A stretch of 64,000 nt of DNA from Cryptomeria japonica (taxonomy: Eukaryota; Streptophyta; Pinopsida; Cupressales; Cupressaceae), in contig NC_081410.1 of the NCBI RefSeq assembly GCF_030272615.1, positions 229,188,915 through 229,252,914 on the forward strand, in the 5' to 3' direction. Of this stretch, positions 34,121 through 45,007 are shown in pieces. The notes below the pieces were generated by a model. That model saw only the letters and a program-made list of their open reading frames with translations, did no database searches and was not told where the DNA came from. The translations under genes were made by a program, and so were the position numbers. Within the stretch, counting starts at the first letter, position 1; every line of letters starts with the position of its first letter.

Positions 34121-34379
34121 TAAGAATTGTGGTTGACTTATGTTAAACATTCAAAACATTCAAGACCGAACAACAAAACATTATGTCTTTTGTGTCTTCA
34201 AGTGTATGCAAAACATTTTACATCAAATAACACACTTTTCTTGGAGTCATTTTGAGTCTAGACATTTGCAAACATTGGGTCTTCATCAACACTGTGTCCT
34301 CTTGTCACGAAAAACAGTCAAACAGTCAGATTTGGTCACAACAAAACAACTTCACAGATTGGAAAAAAATTGCACAACT

Positions 34380-35208
34380 TTTACAGAAACACGTCTGTGT
34401 CTGTTTTAACAGCGTCTGTGTTGTCTAGGCGCGTCTGTGAAGGGCAGAATAGCGTCTGTGTTTATAACAGCGTCTGTGTTTAATATAGGCACGTCTGTGT
34501 CGGGTAACCGTGTCTGTGAAGTATACAGTCGCGTCTGTGTCCGGAATTGAAAAACTGTTACAGTCCAGCAAACATAAACAGGAAAATCTCAGAAGCGCGT
34601 CTGTGTTGAACAGAGTAGCGTCTGTGTCAGGAAACCGCGTCTGTGAAGTATACAGTCGCGTCTGTGTCCAGAATTGAAAAACTGTTACAGTCCAACAAAC
34701 ATAAACAGGAAAATCTCAGAAGCACGTCTGTGTTGAACAGAGTAGCGTCTGTGTCAGGAAACCGCGTCTGTGAAGTATACAGTCGCGTCTGTGTCCAGAA
34801 TTGAAAAACTGTTACAGTCCAGCAAACATAAACAGGAAAATCTCAGAAGCGCGTTTGTGTTGAACAGAGTAGCGTCTGTGTCAGGAAACCGCGTCTGTGA
34901 AGTATACAGTCGCGTTTGTGTCCAGAATTGAAAAACTGTTACAGTCCAGCAAACATAAATAGGAAAATCTCAGAAGCGCGTCTGTGTTGAACAGAGTAGC
35001 GTCTGTGTCAGGAAACCGCGTCTGTGAAGTATACAGTCGCGTCTGTGTCCAGAATTGAAAAACTGTTACAGTCCAGCAAACATAAACAGGAAAATCTTAG
35101 AAGCGCGTCTGTGTTGAACAGAGTAGCGTCTGTGTCAGGAAACCGTGTCTGTGAAGTATACAGTCGCGTCTGTGTCCAGAATTGAAAAACTGTTACAATC
35201 CAGCAAGC
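34380..35208 (+). repeat. 127-bp minisatellite in the Tat leader
   Basis: The phrase gaattgaaaaactgttacag recurs with its A-run starting at 34550, 34677, 34804, 34931, 35058 and 35185, exactly 127 bp apart. Each unit contains four GCGTCTGTG-type motifs (agcgcgtctgtgttg, agtagcgtctgtgtc, accgcgtctgtgaag, gtcgcgtctgtgtcc). Differences between units are nearly all C-to-T or G-to-A. Confidence 0.95.
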
Positions 35209-35667
35209 AAATACAGTCAGTTTCGGAAATCTTGAGCTTCCTAGGTCATCTCTCTAAGGTTTCATTTAGCATTCAACCTGTCCTTGGGTCTCACAAAGTC
35301 CATCATTGCTTTACACCTTACATTACATTCACATTTGTCTAAACTTGAGTCAAAAGGTCACTTGCTTGTCCTCATCATACTTTGTCAACACATCACATAC
35401 AACAACACTTTGCTAAGTGGTCCCTCATCAAGGTTTCTTACCTTTGGGTCTCATTTGGTCTTACTTAGGGTCAAGGTCAGCTTACCTCATCAAGAGAAAC
35501 TATCCTCTCTTTGGAAGTCACACCTACTCTACTACATACATACTTGGTCTTACACTTTGGACATTGCAAGTACACTTCAGACTCATTTACATTTCATCCA
35601 ACTCTTGGTCTTCCGTACTCTTTCCATTTTTCATCTAGTCTCACACATCTTGGTTAATACCTAGTTC

Positions 35668-37305
35668 ATGGTTGAAACCCGTCTTCAAAAATCTAGGAGA
35701 GAAACTAAAGAAGCTCAAGAGTCCGCAAACATGAGTTCTTATGAGTATGACAATGATTTATTTTTCAATACTGATCACACTACATTGCCGGACATGGAGG
35801 CTTATAGAAACATCCCAAATGTTGAGAACATGGACACTCTAAACAACAATGCTACACACAATGACAATTTGGACAACTTATCAATACATTCAGCAGATGT
35901 GGAAGAATCCATTATGAATCCCCATTTCAATCGACTGATTGTGGAGATAATGAGGAGGGATAGACAATACTTCTTACACGTGATGGCGCAAAGTGGAGCC
36001 AAGATACCTCATGATTTTGACATGTCTCAAATAATGGAACATAGACCTTTGCAGCAACCTCACTCCAACATGCATCAAAGGAGACCTAATAGTGGAGGAA
36101 ATAGAGGACCACACATGGTACCTGAATCACCATCAGCTTTGCTTCAAAAACCAGAGGTCCCACATACACATGGTCAAACATATGATACTCATCTTCGCAG
36201 ACCATTATGGAAGTCTTATGGAGAAAAATATGCTCAATCACATATCAATGCTAAGGATCGACCACCAAAGCAATGGGATATTCCAAGGCATGCTCAAAAT
36301 TTGGACACAAGGAAACCTCATGTCAAATTTGGGGGCAATACAATAGAACAGGACATGCCTGTAGAGTATGGTCTACATGCACAAAATAGATATGGTGTTC
36401 CTCAACATGAATCTATACCAAGTGGTCCATATACGCAGCATCACTATAAACCTCCTCCATACGAACATGTGTATGATCAATATCATCCATATATGCAACA
36501 TGTACCTCCTTCAATGGGTACCTCAAACACAGGATATGGTCCAAGAAGTCGATCTCCACCTAAGAGCAATTTGGAGCAACAAATCCGGGACTTACAAAAG
36601 AAAATGGAGGACATAAATACACCGAAGCCAACATACACAATGAGAGACATATGTCCTTATCCACTTGACAAGAGCATTCCAATGCCTCCATTTCCTACAC
36701 ACTTTGTGACGCCTAAATTTGACAAGTATAGAGGAAAAGGGGATCCTAAGGCACACATAAGACAATTTTTCACAGCTTGCATTGAGGTAGCAACAGAAGA
36801 GACATACTTGATGAGATTGTTCCCACAAAGCTTAGGCGATCAAGCTATGGAATGGTTCTCCCAACTCCCACCTGGTATTAAGTCATGGGGTGACTTAGCA
36901 GAGGCATTTATTCAACATTTCTCCTATAACATAGAGACAGACATATCAGTCACTACTTTGTGCAATACCAAGCAAAAAGAGGGAGAATCTTTTGCATCAT
37001 TTTTACAAAGATGGAGAAATCTAGCCAGCAGATGCTCTTGTGAAATTCCACAAAAACAAATGGTAGAGATGTTCACCCAGAATGTTAACAAAGACATTGG
37101 CTATGATCTAAGAAAAGCTTGTTTGTCTACCTTCAAGGACGTTATCAAAAAAGGACTAGCAACAGAAAAGGTCCTAATTGAACAAGGAGTCATTAAGATA
37201 TTTAAGGAAAACAAAGATGACTATAAAGGAAAAGACAAGCCAAGATTTTGGAATAAAAACAAGAGCACAGTCAATGATGGTGTGGTTGATGCCAACACGG
37301 TGTGA
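35668..37305 (+). CDS. gag: Tat element gag (capsid part), ends at an in-frame TGA
   Basis: 545 codons beginning MVETRLQKSRRE. The first 330 residues are a low-complexity, Pro/His/Gln/Tyr-rich region. The capsid domain runs from about residue 350 (KFDKYRGKGDPKAH) through AMEWFSQLPPG, LAEAFIQHFS, ESFASFLQRWRNL and MFTQNV, ending near residue 510. The zinc knuckle expected after the capsid is not in this ORF: it follows in the same frame after the TGA at 37303. The downstream frame continues without a shift, so the TGA either inactivates the copy or would need readthrough to give a complete Gag. Confidence 0.92.
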   Translation: MVETRLQKSRRETKEAQESANMSSYEYDNDLFFNTDHTTLPDMEAYRNIPNVENMDTLNNNATHNDNLDNLSIHSADVEESIMNPHFNRLIVEIMRRDRQYFLHVMAQSGAKIPHDFDMSQIMEHRPLQQPHSNMHQRRPNSGGNRGPHMVPESPSALLQKPEVPHTHGQTYDTHLRRPLWKSYGEKYAQSHINAKDRPPKQWDIPRHAQNLDTRKPHVKFGGNTIEQDMPVEYGLHAQNRYGVPQHESIPSGPYTQHHYKPPPYEHVYDQYHPYMQHVPPSMGTSNTGYGPRSRSPPKSNLEQQIRDLQKKMEDINTPKPTYTMRDICPYPLDKSIPMPPFPTHFVTPKFDKYRGKGDPKAHIRQFFTACIEVATEETYLMRLFPQSLGDQAMEWFSQLPPGIKSWGDLAEAFIQHFSYNIETDISVTTLCNTKQKEGESFASFLQRWRNLASRCSCEIPQKQMVEMFTQNVNKDIGYDLRKACLSTFKDVIKKGLATEKVLIEQGVIKIFKENKDDYKGKDKPRFWNKNKSTVNDGVVDANTV

Positions 37306-39561
37306 CCCAAATTCATCTTTTCAGGATCAAGTTCTACAAGCAATCAAGTGAATACTCAAACAACTTCTAGATCACGAAGGAAGTACACTCCATTAGGAGA
37401 ACCACTCGAGTCAGTCTTCAAGAAGCTAGTGGCAAACAAGGTGATCACAATTCCAGATTTCCCGCCATATGAACCAAAGGTCAAACCAAATTGGTGGAAT
37501 GATGATGAGTATTGTGAATTTCATAAAAGCAAGGGTCATAAAATGGGTAATTGTCATCGACTGAAGAACATTGTGCAAGATCTCATTGATAGAGGTGACA
37601 TTGAGATTGAGGGACACTCATCCAATCAAGAACATGAGATGTTTAAGGAACCATTCCCAAAGCACAACAATGGAAAAGCTAAAGTCACAGATGATCAAGC
37701 TAACTATACTAGAACACCTTACAACTATGATTCAACTATCAATCATATCTCGATGGACAATCATATCTCTACTATTACCATCAAGAACAAAAACCCTGAG
37801 AATCCTCCTCAGCGACCCAGGATTGTCCTAAGAGGTGTTGGATCTTCTTCTGAGTCTACCTCTGAATGTCATGTTACAACTCGTCGAGGTAAAATTACTT
37901 TGCCAGGTGCTTCAACTAAAAACACCGCTTCTTCATCTACCAAACCTGAGTATGACCTTGTAGAACAGTTAGGGAAGACACCCGCGCTCATCTCCATCCT
38001 TCAGCTCTTACGCATATCCCCCGCTCATAAAGCTATTCTTGACAAAATCTTAAGAGACACCGTCGTTCCTACTGATCTGAACGTGGACCAGTTTCAAGCC
38101 ATGGTGGGATACCTTTCCATTCCACATTCCCTTACATTCACAGAAGCTGATGACGCCTCCATAAGTCAGCCACATAATGCACCATTACATATTGAAGCCT
38201 TCATACACAAACATCGAATAAAGCGAGTCCTGATAGATGGAGGAGCTGGTCTAAACATTTGTACATTGAGCACCATTAAACAATTGGGATATTCCAATAA
38301 AGTTGTGAATTCAAAGAATCAAATCACCATCAAGGCATATGATGATGAAGAACGCTCATCCAAGGGCACAGTCACCTTACCTCTAAGAATTGGGCCAGTT
38401 ACAAAGGATGTGGTTTGTCAGGTCCTAGATTTAGATCTCACTTATAATATATTGCTAGGACGTCCTTGGATTCATGAAATGAGGGCAGTCCCATCGACAT
38501 ATCACCAATGCATTAAATTTCCTCACAATGGATTCGAGGTAACAGTTAACGGCGATCCTAATCCATTCATATATTGCAATAACTTGAGATCACATACTGA
38601 GACCATCATTCCCAGTAATCGTGAAGCTGTTCCTTCTTCGGCATACATTGACCCTGAGTCATTGAAACCTTCGACATCAAAACAGGGTGAACTTAAAGGC
38701 AGATTTCAGGATAAAGGCATGGGAGAATACACTTTAAATCAGACCATGTATTTACGACAAGTCATGAGCTCTCCAAAAGAATATGGAAGGCCACATCCTA
38801 ACAAGCAAACATCCATCATGACGCTCAAATGGGACCCTACTACCTTTCAAAGATGGGGCGAACTAGAAGAGGAAGGTTTATATAAAATGCTCTACAAAGA
38901 CATTGAATATGACACACAAGATCAGATCAATATACCCTATGAGAAATATGGCAAAGGCTTCAAGATTTTACAAAAATTTGGGTATGATGGAAAAAGCCCT
39001 CTTGGGTTACGCAAAGAAGGCGTTATGGAGCCCTTACAACCTGAATTGACTATAAAAAGGGAATGCTCGAAGGGACTTGGTTTTCTGACTTCCAAGATCC
39101 ACACTAAAAGGATGGAAGAGGCATCACAAATCAAAATTGCCAAAATTCAACAAGAGGATCGCTATTCCACAGACTCCAATGAATGGGAATGGGGTTCAGA
39201 CAAATCCTCCAGTGACTATGAGCTCACCGAGACATTCAGAGAGCCAGGTGAACACATAGAAGAGGAGGAGTTTTATAACAAATTTAGAGTTGGTCAAGAA
39301 ACAACCCATGAGGAGTCTACACAGTCCTTGTCTCAAGGTTCTAGGTTGAAATCACATAGGATGAGAACACTTGTTCCGGAATGCGCTACTAGTAATGATA
39401 ATTTGGACTCGCTCGTGATCGAGACTGATGAGGAGAGTGCCATCGATGACCTCGATAATTACCTTGACATACCCGAATATAACCACATCTTCACTCTTAG
39501 CCCCGCTAACTTCGAAGACATTAACGGCCTTCCCCTTGTTCATCACCAACTCATTGACTAG
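37306..39561 (+). CDS. Tat element gag-pol middle part: zinc knuckle, protease, G-patch
   Basis: In the same frame as gag. A knuckle-like CEFHKSKGHKMGNCH lies near residue 56 counted from the first Met (37348). The aspartic protease has LIDGGAGLNICTLST near residue 294. Asp-Gly-Gly is the variant often seen in Tat elements in place of Asp-Ser/Thr-Gly, and YNILLGRPW, the conserved protease end, follows. A G-patch-like segment (GYDGKSPLGLRKEG, then KGLGF) is at about residues 540-575. An acidic linker ends at a TAG at 39559. There is no frameshift on either side. Confidence 0.88.
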   Translation, partial: PKFIFSGSSSTSNQVNTQTTSRSRRKYTPLGEPLESVFKKLVANKVITIPDFPPYEPKVKPNWWNDDEYCEFHKSKGHKMGNCHRLKNIVQDLIDRGDIEIEGHSSNQEHEMFKEPFPKHNNGKAKVTDDQANYTRTPYNYDSTINHISMDNHISTITIKNKNPENPPQRPRIVLRGVGSSSESTSECHVTTRRGKITLPGASTKNTASSSTKPEYDLVEQLGKTPALISILQLLRISPAHKAILDKILRDTVVPTDLNVDQFQAMVGYLSIPHSLTFTEADDASISQPHNAPLHIEAFIHKHRIKRVLIDGGAGLNICTLSTIKQLGYSNKVVNSKNQITIKAYDDEERSSKGTVTLPLRIGPVTKDVVCQVLDLDLTYNILLGRPWIHEMRAVPSTYHQCIKFPHNGFEVTVNGDPNPFIYCNNLRSHTETIIPSNREAVPSSAYIDPESLKPSTSKQGELKGRFQDKGMGEYTLNQTMYLRQVMSSPKEYGRPHPNKQTSIMTLKWDPTTFQRWGELEEEGLYKMLYKDIEYDTQDQINIPYEKYGKGFKILQKFGYDGKSPLGLRKEGVMEPLQPELTIKRECSKGLGFLTSKIHTKRMEEASQIKIAKIQQEDRYSTDSNEWEWGSDKSSSDYELTETFREPGEHIEEEEFYNKFRVGQETTHEESTQSLSQGSRLKSHRMRTLVPECATSNDNLDSLVIETDEESAIDDLDNYLDIPEYNHIFTLSPANFEDINGLPLVHHQLID

Positions 39562-42033
39562 GATAATGAAGGACCTCCACAGTTGGATACATTCCAAAAC
39601 GATGAAGCTTTTATTGATTATCTAGGCATACGAAATGATCTTCCCCCTGGAGACCATAAAGCGGGATACACCATAGAACTCAATAGCGTGGCATATTTTG
39701 GTGAGAGTGTCGGACCTTCTAGTCGCAAAAATGTGAAAAAAAGAACAAATCAAGGGTCTTATGGCGAAAACCACACTGTGGCGCTATCTGACCCCAAAAA
39801 AGTAAAAAGAAAGGACGTATCTGAGGGTGAAAACCTCTCTGAGGTGCCCGAAGATGGAAGGCTCGACATTCTCCCATCATCATATGAGGAAAAATCATCC
39901 ATGTTGATAGAAGAAACTATCAAAACAAACATCGGTACAGAAGAGGTTCCGCACAACATATTCCTAGCTCAATCACTGACAGAGTCTGAAAGGTCAAAAT
40001 TCATAAATTTCTTCAAAGAGCGACAAATCAACTTCGCCTGGTCATACGCTGATATGCCTGGATTGGATCCGGATTTGGTAATGCATCATCTGACAATCAA
40101 ACCGGGGGCAAAACCAGTAAAACAGAAATTGAGAAAAATGCATCCACAAGTGGCATTACTAGTCAAAGCAGAGCTGGAGAAGTTATTGGATGTCGGATTC
40201 ATATGCCCAATTGATTATCCGGAATGGATCTCTAACTTGGTACCTGTCAGTAAACCAGATCGCAGCATCAGAATTTGCACAGATTTCGGAGACATCAACA
40301 AAGCTTGTCCAAAGGATGACTTCCCATTACCAAACATTGACTTGATCATTGATCTCACAGCAGGTCATGAAATGCTATCATTAATGGATGGATTCTCTGG
40401 CTATATTCAGATAAGAATTGCACCCGAGGATCAACACAAAATGACATTTACTTGTCCGTGGAGAACTTTATGTTGGAATGTCATGCCCTTTGGGCTAAAA
40501 AATGCAGGTGCTACATATCAAAGAGCTATGACTACTATCTTTCATGATCTCATGCATGTAACTGTGGAAGATTATGTTGACGACCTCTTGGTCAAATCAA
40601 TAGATAGAAATACACACTTGGACATACTTTCAGTTGCCTTTGATCGGTTGGAAAAATACAAAGTAAGATTAAACCCCAAGAAATGTGTCTTTGGAGTAAC
40701 CTCAGGGAAGCTCCTAGGATTCATCGTGTCCAAAAGAGGAATTGAAGCGGATCCAGCAAAAGTCAAAGCTATCTTGGAAATGCAACCACCAAGAAATATC
40801 AGTCAACTTCGATCCTTACAAGGTAGACTCCAGTCCATACGAAGATTCATAGCACAACTGGCGGATAAGTGTAATCCTTTTCAGCACCTGCTACATAAAA
40901 ACATCAAATTCAAATGGGATGACAACTGTCAACAGGCTTTCCAGACGCTCAAAGACTATCTCCTAAATCCACCAGTTCTGATGCCACCAATTCCAGATCA
41001 ACCACTGCTACTATACATATCAGCTACTCCGACAGCACTAGGGGCACTCTTAGCACAACAAATTGCTGGGGGCAAAGAAAAAGCAGTATACTATATCAGT
41101 CGCACATTGGTGGAATACGAGCTAAACTACACACCAATTGAGCGCGCATGTCTCGCTGTGGTCTTTGCTTCACAGAAATTACGACATTACATGCTCACTC
41201 ATAAGACTAAGTTGGTTGCAAAAATTGATCCATTAAAATACCTTCTCAATAAAGCAACACTTACTGGGCGACTGGGCAAATGGGTAATGATACTGAGTGA
41301 ATTCGACATCGAGTATGTGGACATAAAAGCAATAAAAGGACAAGCCATTGCAGATCAATTAGCAGATGCTCCCAGGATAGATGATGTTCCTCTAAGTTCA
41401 GAATTTCTAGATGAATCCATTTTAATAGTGTCACATGCAAAGCCATGGCAACTATACTTTGACGGCTCTTATACACAGCATGGGGCAGGAGCTGGCATCC
41501 TCTTTATAACTCCTCAAGGGGATTCTATACCAAAATCATACCGCTTATCATTTCCTTGCACTAACAATATAGCGGAATATGAGGCATTAACAACAGGATT
41601 ACGAATTGCAGTTCAATGGAAGATCCAGGAACTTCGTGTTTTTGGAGACTCCCAACTTGTTATCCGTCAAGCAACTGGTGATTATCAAACAAAAGATGAA
41701 AAGTTAATGCCTTATAAACAAATGGTGGATGATCTGAAACAACACTTTACAAAGATAGACTTTGAGCAGATACCAAGAGAGCAGAATCGCGCTGCGGATG
41801 CCATGGCTACAATTGCTTCATTGATTGATTTACCTCCAAACGAGACCCGCTATGAGTTCTTGGTGGATAACCTTTTGGTCCCTTCATATGAGATAATGCC
41901 TACCGAGATGATATGCGTTGTTGGTCCTGAATCCCAGTTATATGGTTCCATCTTCACATACCTTCGCGACAATACCCTACCTCCTGATCTATCAAATAAC
42001 CAACGCCGCACCTTCATTCGCCAATCCTCTTGA
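39562..42033 (+). CDS. pol: Tat element reverse transcriptase with two RNase H domains
   Basis: The first Met is 39583. The RT spans about residues 180-370 (SIRICTDFGDINKACPKDDFPLP, MPFGLKNAGATYQ and the catalytic YVDDLL at residue 331). The retroviral-type RNase H follows (LLLYISATPTALGALLAQ, near 480; YTPIERACLAVVFA). The second, archaeal-like RNase H starts near residue 623 (LYFDGSYTQHGAGAGI) with FGDSQLV and EQNRAADAMATIASL. The presence of both is diagnostic for Tat/Ogre. The frame ends in a TGA at 42031 in the linker before integrase, and coding continues in the same frame. Confidence 0.95.
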   Translation, partial: DNEGPPQLDTFQNDEAFIDYLGIRNDLPPGDHKAGYTIELNSVAYFGESVGPSSRKNVKKRTNQGSYGENHTVALSDPKKVKRKDVSEGENLSEVPEDGRLDILPSSYEEKSSMLIEETIKTNIGTEEVPHNIFLAQSLTESERSKFINFFKERQINFAWSYADMPGLDPDLVMHHLTIKPGAKPVKQKLRKMHPQVALLVKAELEKLLDVGFICPIDYPEWISNLVPVSKPDRSIRICTDFGDINKACPKDDFPLPNIDLIIDLTAGHEMLSLMDGFSGYIQIRIAPEDQHKMTFTCPWRTLCWNVMPFGLKNAGATYQRAMTTIFHDLMHVTVEDYVDDLLVKSIDRNTHLDILSVAFDRLEKYKVRLNPKKCVFGVTSGKLLGFIVSKRGIEADPAKVKAILEMQPPRNISQLRSLQGRLQSIRRFIAQLADKCNPFQHLLHKNIKFKWDDNCQQAFQTLKDYLLNPPVLMPPIPDQPLLLYISATPTALGALLAQQIAGGKEKAVYYISRTLVEYELNYTPIERACLAVVFASQKLRHYMLTHKTKLVAKIDPLKYLLNKATLTGRLGKWVMILSEFDIEYVDIKAIKGQAIADQLADAPRIDDVPLSSEFLDESILIVSHAKPWQLYFDGSYTQHGAGAGILFITPQGDSIPKSYRLSFPCTNNIAEYEALTTGLRIAVQWKIQELRVFGDSQLVIRQATGDYQTKDEKLMPYKQMVDDLKQHFTKIDFEQIPREQNRAADAMATIASLIDLPPNETRYEFLVDNLLVPSYEIMPTEMICVVGPESQLYGSIFTYLRDNTLPPDLSNNQRRTFIRQSS

Positions 42034-43194
42034 TATGTCATTTTAGCTGATATCCTATACCGGCGAGGTCTAGATGGCACTCTTCTTAGATGTCTAGAAA
42101 GCGACGAAGCTCAGATTGCGTTACGTGAAGTGCATGAAGGGATATGTGGTCCACATACTAGTGGTCCTACCTTGGCCAAGAAACTCATTAGGACTGGATA
42201 TTACTGGCCCAATATGGAAAAAGACTCATATCAGTTTGTCAAGAAATGTAAGCAATGTCAAATTCATGGAGACCTCATACATGCACCAACACAAGAACTA
42301 CAACCACTTGCGTCTCCTTGGCCCTTTTGTCAGTGGGGACTCGATCTCATAGGCAAGAATCATCCTCCTTCTTCCAATGGTCATAAATTCATTATCACTG
42401 CCACAGAGTATTTTACAAAATGGATTGAAGTCGTGCCTCTCACACAAGTTACGAGAAAGCAAATTGCTACATTCATCCTTGACTATGTCATTTGCCGATA
42501 CGGTATTCCGGTTTCCATTATCACTGATAACGGGCGTCCCTTCAAAAATCAGGATGTCCGCGAACTCTGTGACCGCTTCCATATTTCCCATCGTTTCTCC
42601 ACACCATATTACCCCCAAGGTAATGGCCAAGCTGAGGCGTCTAATAAAACAATCCTTAAAATCCTCAAGAAGACAGTCAACGACGCTGGCCGTAATTGGC
42701 ATGTCCAACTCAATCCTGTACTTTGGGCCTACCGCACAAGCATCCGTACACCTACAGGAGCTACACCCTATTCACTAGTCTATGGTTCTGAAGCCATCTT
42801 GCCTATTGAGGTCGAGTTACCCTCTTTACGGGTCTCTTTGCAAAACATCATCACTGATGAAGACTACAGGGTCTCTCGCTTACAGGAACTAGAACTGCTG
42901 GATGAACAGAGACAAACTGCTTTTAATCATCTCAAGGCTTACCAACAACGAATGAGTCGCAGCTACAATCACAAGGTCAAGCCTCGCACATTTGAGGTAG
43001 GTGACTTGGATCTCAGAGAAAACCCCAAGAATCAGCAAGACAGAGAGAAGAAGGGCAAGTTTGAACCAAACTGGCTTGGTCCTTACATCATCACAGCAGT
43101 ATATGGATCTGGGGCATATCAGCTCTCAACTACAGAAGGTGAACCTTTGGAGGATCCTATCAACAGCATGCACCTTCGCAGGTTCTACACATAG
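42034..43194 (+). CDS. Tat element integrase
   Basis: Same frame as RT. The zinc-binding HHCC region is complete (HEGICGPH, later KKCKQCQ). The catalytic triad can be placed at the Asp of WGLDLIG, the Asp of IITDNGRPF and the Glu of QGNGQAEASN, all present. The ATEYFTKW segment has Glu where many relatives have Asp, but this is not a triad position by my alignment. The C-terminus has a GPYIITAVYGSGAYQL segment typical of the DNA-binding end and closes with HLRRFYT. Confidence 0.95.
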   Translation, partial: YVILADILYRRGLDGTLLRCLESDEAQIALREVHEGICGPHTSGPTLAKKLIRTGYYWPNMEKDSYQFVKKCKQCQIHGDLIHAPTQELQPLASPWPFCQWGLDLIGKNHPPSSNGHKFIITATEYFTKWIEVVPLTQVTRKQIATFILDYVICRYGIPVSIITDNGRPFKNQDVRELCDRFHISHRFSTPYYPQGNGQAEASNKTILKILKKTVNDAGRNWHVQLNPVLWAYRTSIRTPTGATPYSLVYGSEAILPIEVELPSLRVSLQNIITDEDYRVSRLQELELLDEQRQTAFNHLKAYQQRMSRSYNHKVKPRTFEVGDLDLRENPKNQQDREKKGKFEPNWLGPYIITAVYGSGAYQLSTTEGEPLEDPINSMHLRRFYT

Positions 43195-43258
43195 CTCGTC
43201 GAAATATCCTAATTCAAAAATACAAAAAAAAATTATAAAACAAAAAAAATCGTTACTT

Positions 43259-43404
43259 GGTGAAAACCTGGCAAACAGGCGCCTTGTGACACAAAAAACA
43301 TTGAAAAATAAAAAAAGTAAAGAGAAATAATTTTGTCCAACGGTGAAAACCACTTCGGTGGTGCCCTGGGCAAGTACCATGGTGAAAACTGGGTCACCAG
43401 CGCC
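43259..43404 (+). other. Three GGTGAAAAC-plus-hairpin units just after pol
   Basis: At 43259, 43342 and 43381 the constant GGTGAAAAC is followed directly by a short hairpin and then by gcgcc, tgccc or cgcc. The stems differ: cctg-gcaaa-cagg, accac-ttcg-gtggt and ctgg-gtca-ccag. The same GGTGAAAAC also sits in the loop of a hairpin in the leader at 33672. The stems keep pairing while changing sequence, which suggests selection on structure. Confidence 0.7.
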
Positions 43405-44749
43405 ATGCGTAGAGACATTGGTCCTCCCTCTTTCAGGATTCACTTTCATCATTTCACTTTGCACACACTCACGACCAATTCATTCATAATAAACTTACCC
43501 ATTCCCATCATGGCTTGTTATTGATCTACCTAAGATTGGTTAGCCATTCATAATAAACCTCCTTTTCCATCCATAATAAATCAGATCCTATCTGTGGCTA
43601 AGGCAAATCCTATGTCTAGTGATGGGTGTGGAACTGAGAACATCACATGTTTCGAGGAGTACAGTTTCTTCCAGCTTCCTTCAATCTATCCGCGCACAAT
43701 CCGCAATAAAGCAGCATTTGCATCACAGATCCGCAATAAAGCTTCATCTTCTCCGCAATAAAGTATCAGCTTCATGGATTCAGTCAGTTTCAGATGAGAC
43801 ACAACAGCAACAATGTGCTTCAACAAATCAAATCTTTCAACAGACTCAGACAACATTATGGTTCAGTGCTATCTATCCTTTCTGTGAAAGTAAACATTGT
43901 GACCACAATCAAATAAGACTTATACAGGTGACAAGAGACACTAAACTTGAGGACTACAGTGGATGTTGGCGTTGAGTCTTGGTTTTCTTTTGATTTTATC
44001 TTTCTGGTGACATGTCTTTTAGCTTTTCCAAGATGTCTTTGACTAGAGATTCTATCTCCAGGATGTCTTTGACTAGAAAGGCGAGGATGGGGTATCGTCA
44101 CCTATTTGTATTTGTTGTCTGTGGATTGTCTCTTAGTAATGCTATGACTTGTCCAAGGATATGAGGACACTGTGAGTCTAGTGTGAACTGGGGCATTCCT
44201 TGTTTGTGATTGTCTTATCTCCGTGCAAACAGGTACAATGACTTTCTAGGTCGAACATATGCCTCGATTGTCATAACCTATTTTGCCATAATAAAGCTCA
44301 ATGATGATAACGCACAAGAAGCTCTTTCACTTTCATATCTTCTGTCTTTCATCCCCCCTTTCTTGATTGACTTCCATCATCCTTCTCGAGTCCGCTTAGC
44401 CTGCTATCACATGACTGAGTATAATGACACACCAAAAACATTTGCATTTCATGCAGTTGCACCTACATTACCACATATAAGCATTTCATACATACATATA
44501 GATATCACAACTGCATCACATCCTGCACACAACACCTGTTAGCACAATTTACATTTGCATTATCATATTCATCTGCATTACTTACATTCACATTTGCATC
44601 ATGCATACACATATAAAACATAAACGAACCAAAAAAAATAAAAATATTGCATTGCATCATATACATATTTGCATCCATATCATAAGCATCACATAAGAAC
44701 ATCTCATCACATAGGTACACATGCATATAGCTGCCGCAAAGATGCATCA

Positions 44750-44806
<57 letters not shown>

Positions 44807-45007
44807 GTCATGATACAATGATGTCAAAATCATATGGCTACAATCACCCCCAGGTGTCTACATCATTATACAAAATGGTACAAAACTGATACAGAGGAAC
44901 TCACTGATCACTCCTGCCAACACTATTGGTAGTGCTAATCCTATCCATGTCATGGTATCCCATGCCACGCGTCCCACCCTCATCTCCAGTCTTGGATCCT
45001 AGAACAC
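43405..45007. other. Non-coding spacer between integrase and the antisense gene
   Basis: No plus-strand gene is supported. 43690-43770 has three copies of a tccgcaataaag phrase. Near 44040-44070 a ccaagatgtctttgactagagattctatct block is duplicated. 44560-44720 is gcatta/gcatca-rich. On the minus strand the PMD-like frame continues past its stop to about 44870. Confidence 0.6.
44755..44802. repeat. (TA)n microsatellite
   Basis: About 24 TA units in the spacer downstream (minus sense) of the antisense gene. Confidence 0.95.

Noticed and set aside
34380-35208. Regular 127-bp repeats resembling a repeat-spacer array
   Set aside because: Whole units repeat including the spacers, the setting is a plant retrotransposon leader and there are no cas genes, so it is a minisatellite and not CRISPR.
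42298-42708. 136-residue minus-strand ORF across the integrase
   Set aside because: Antisense shadow of a well-supported integrase frame.
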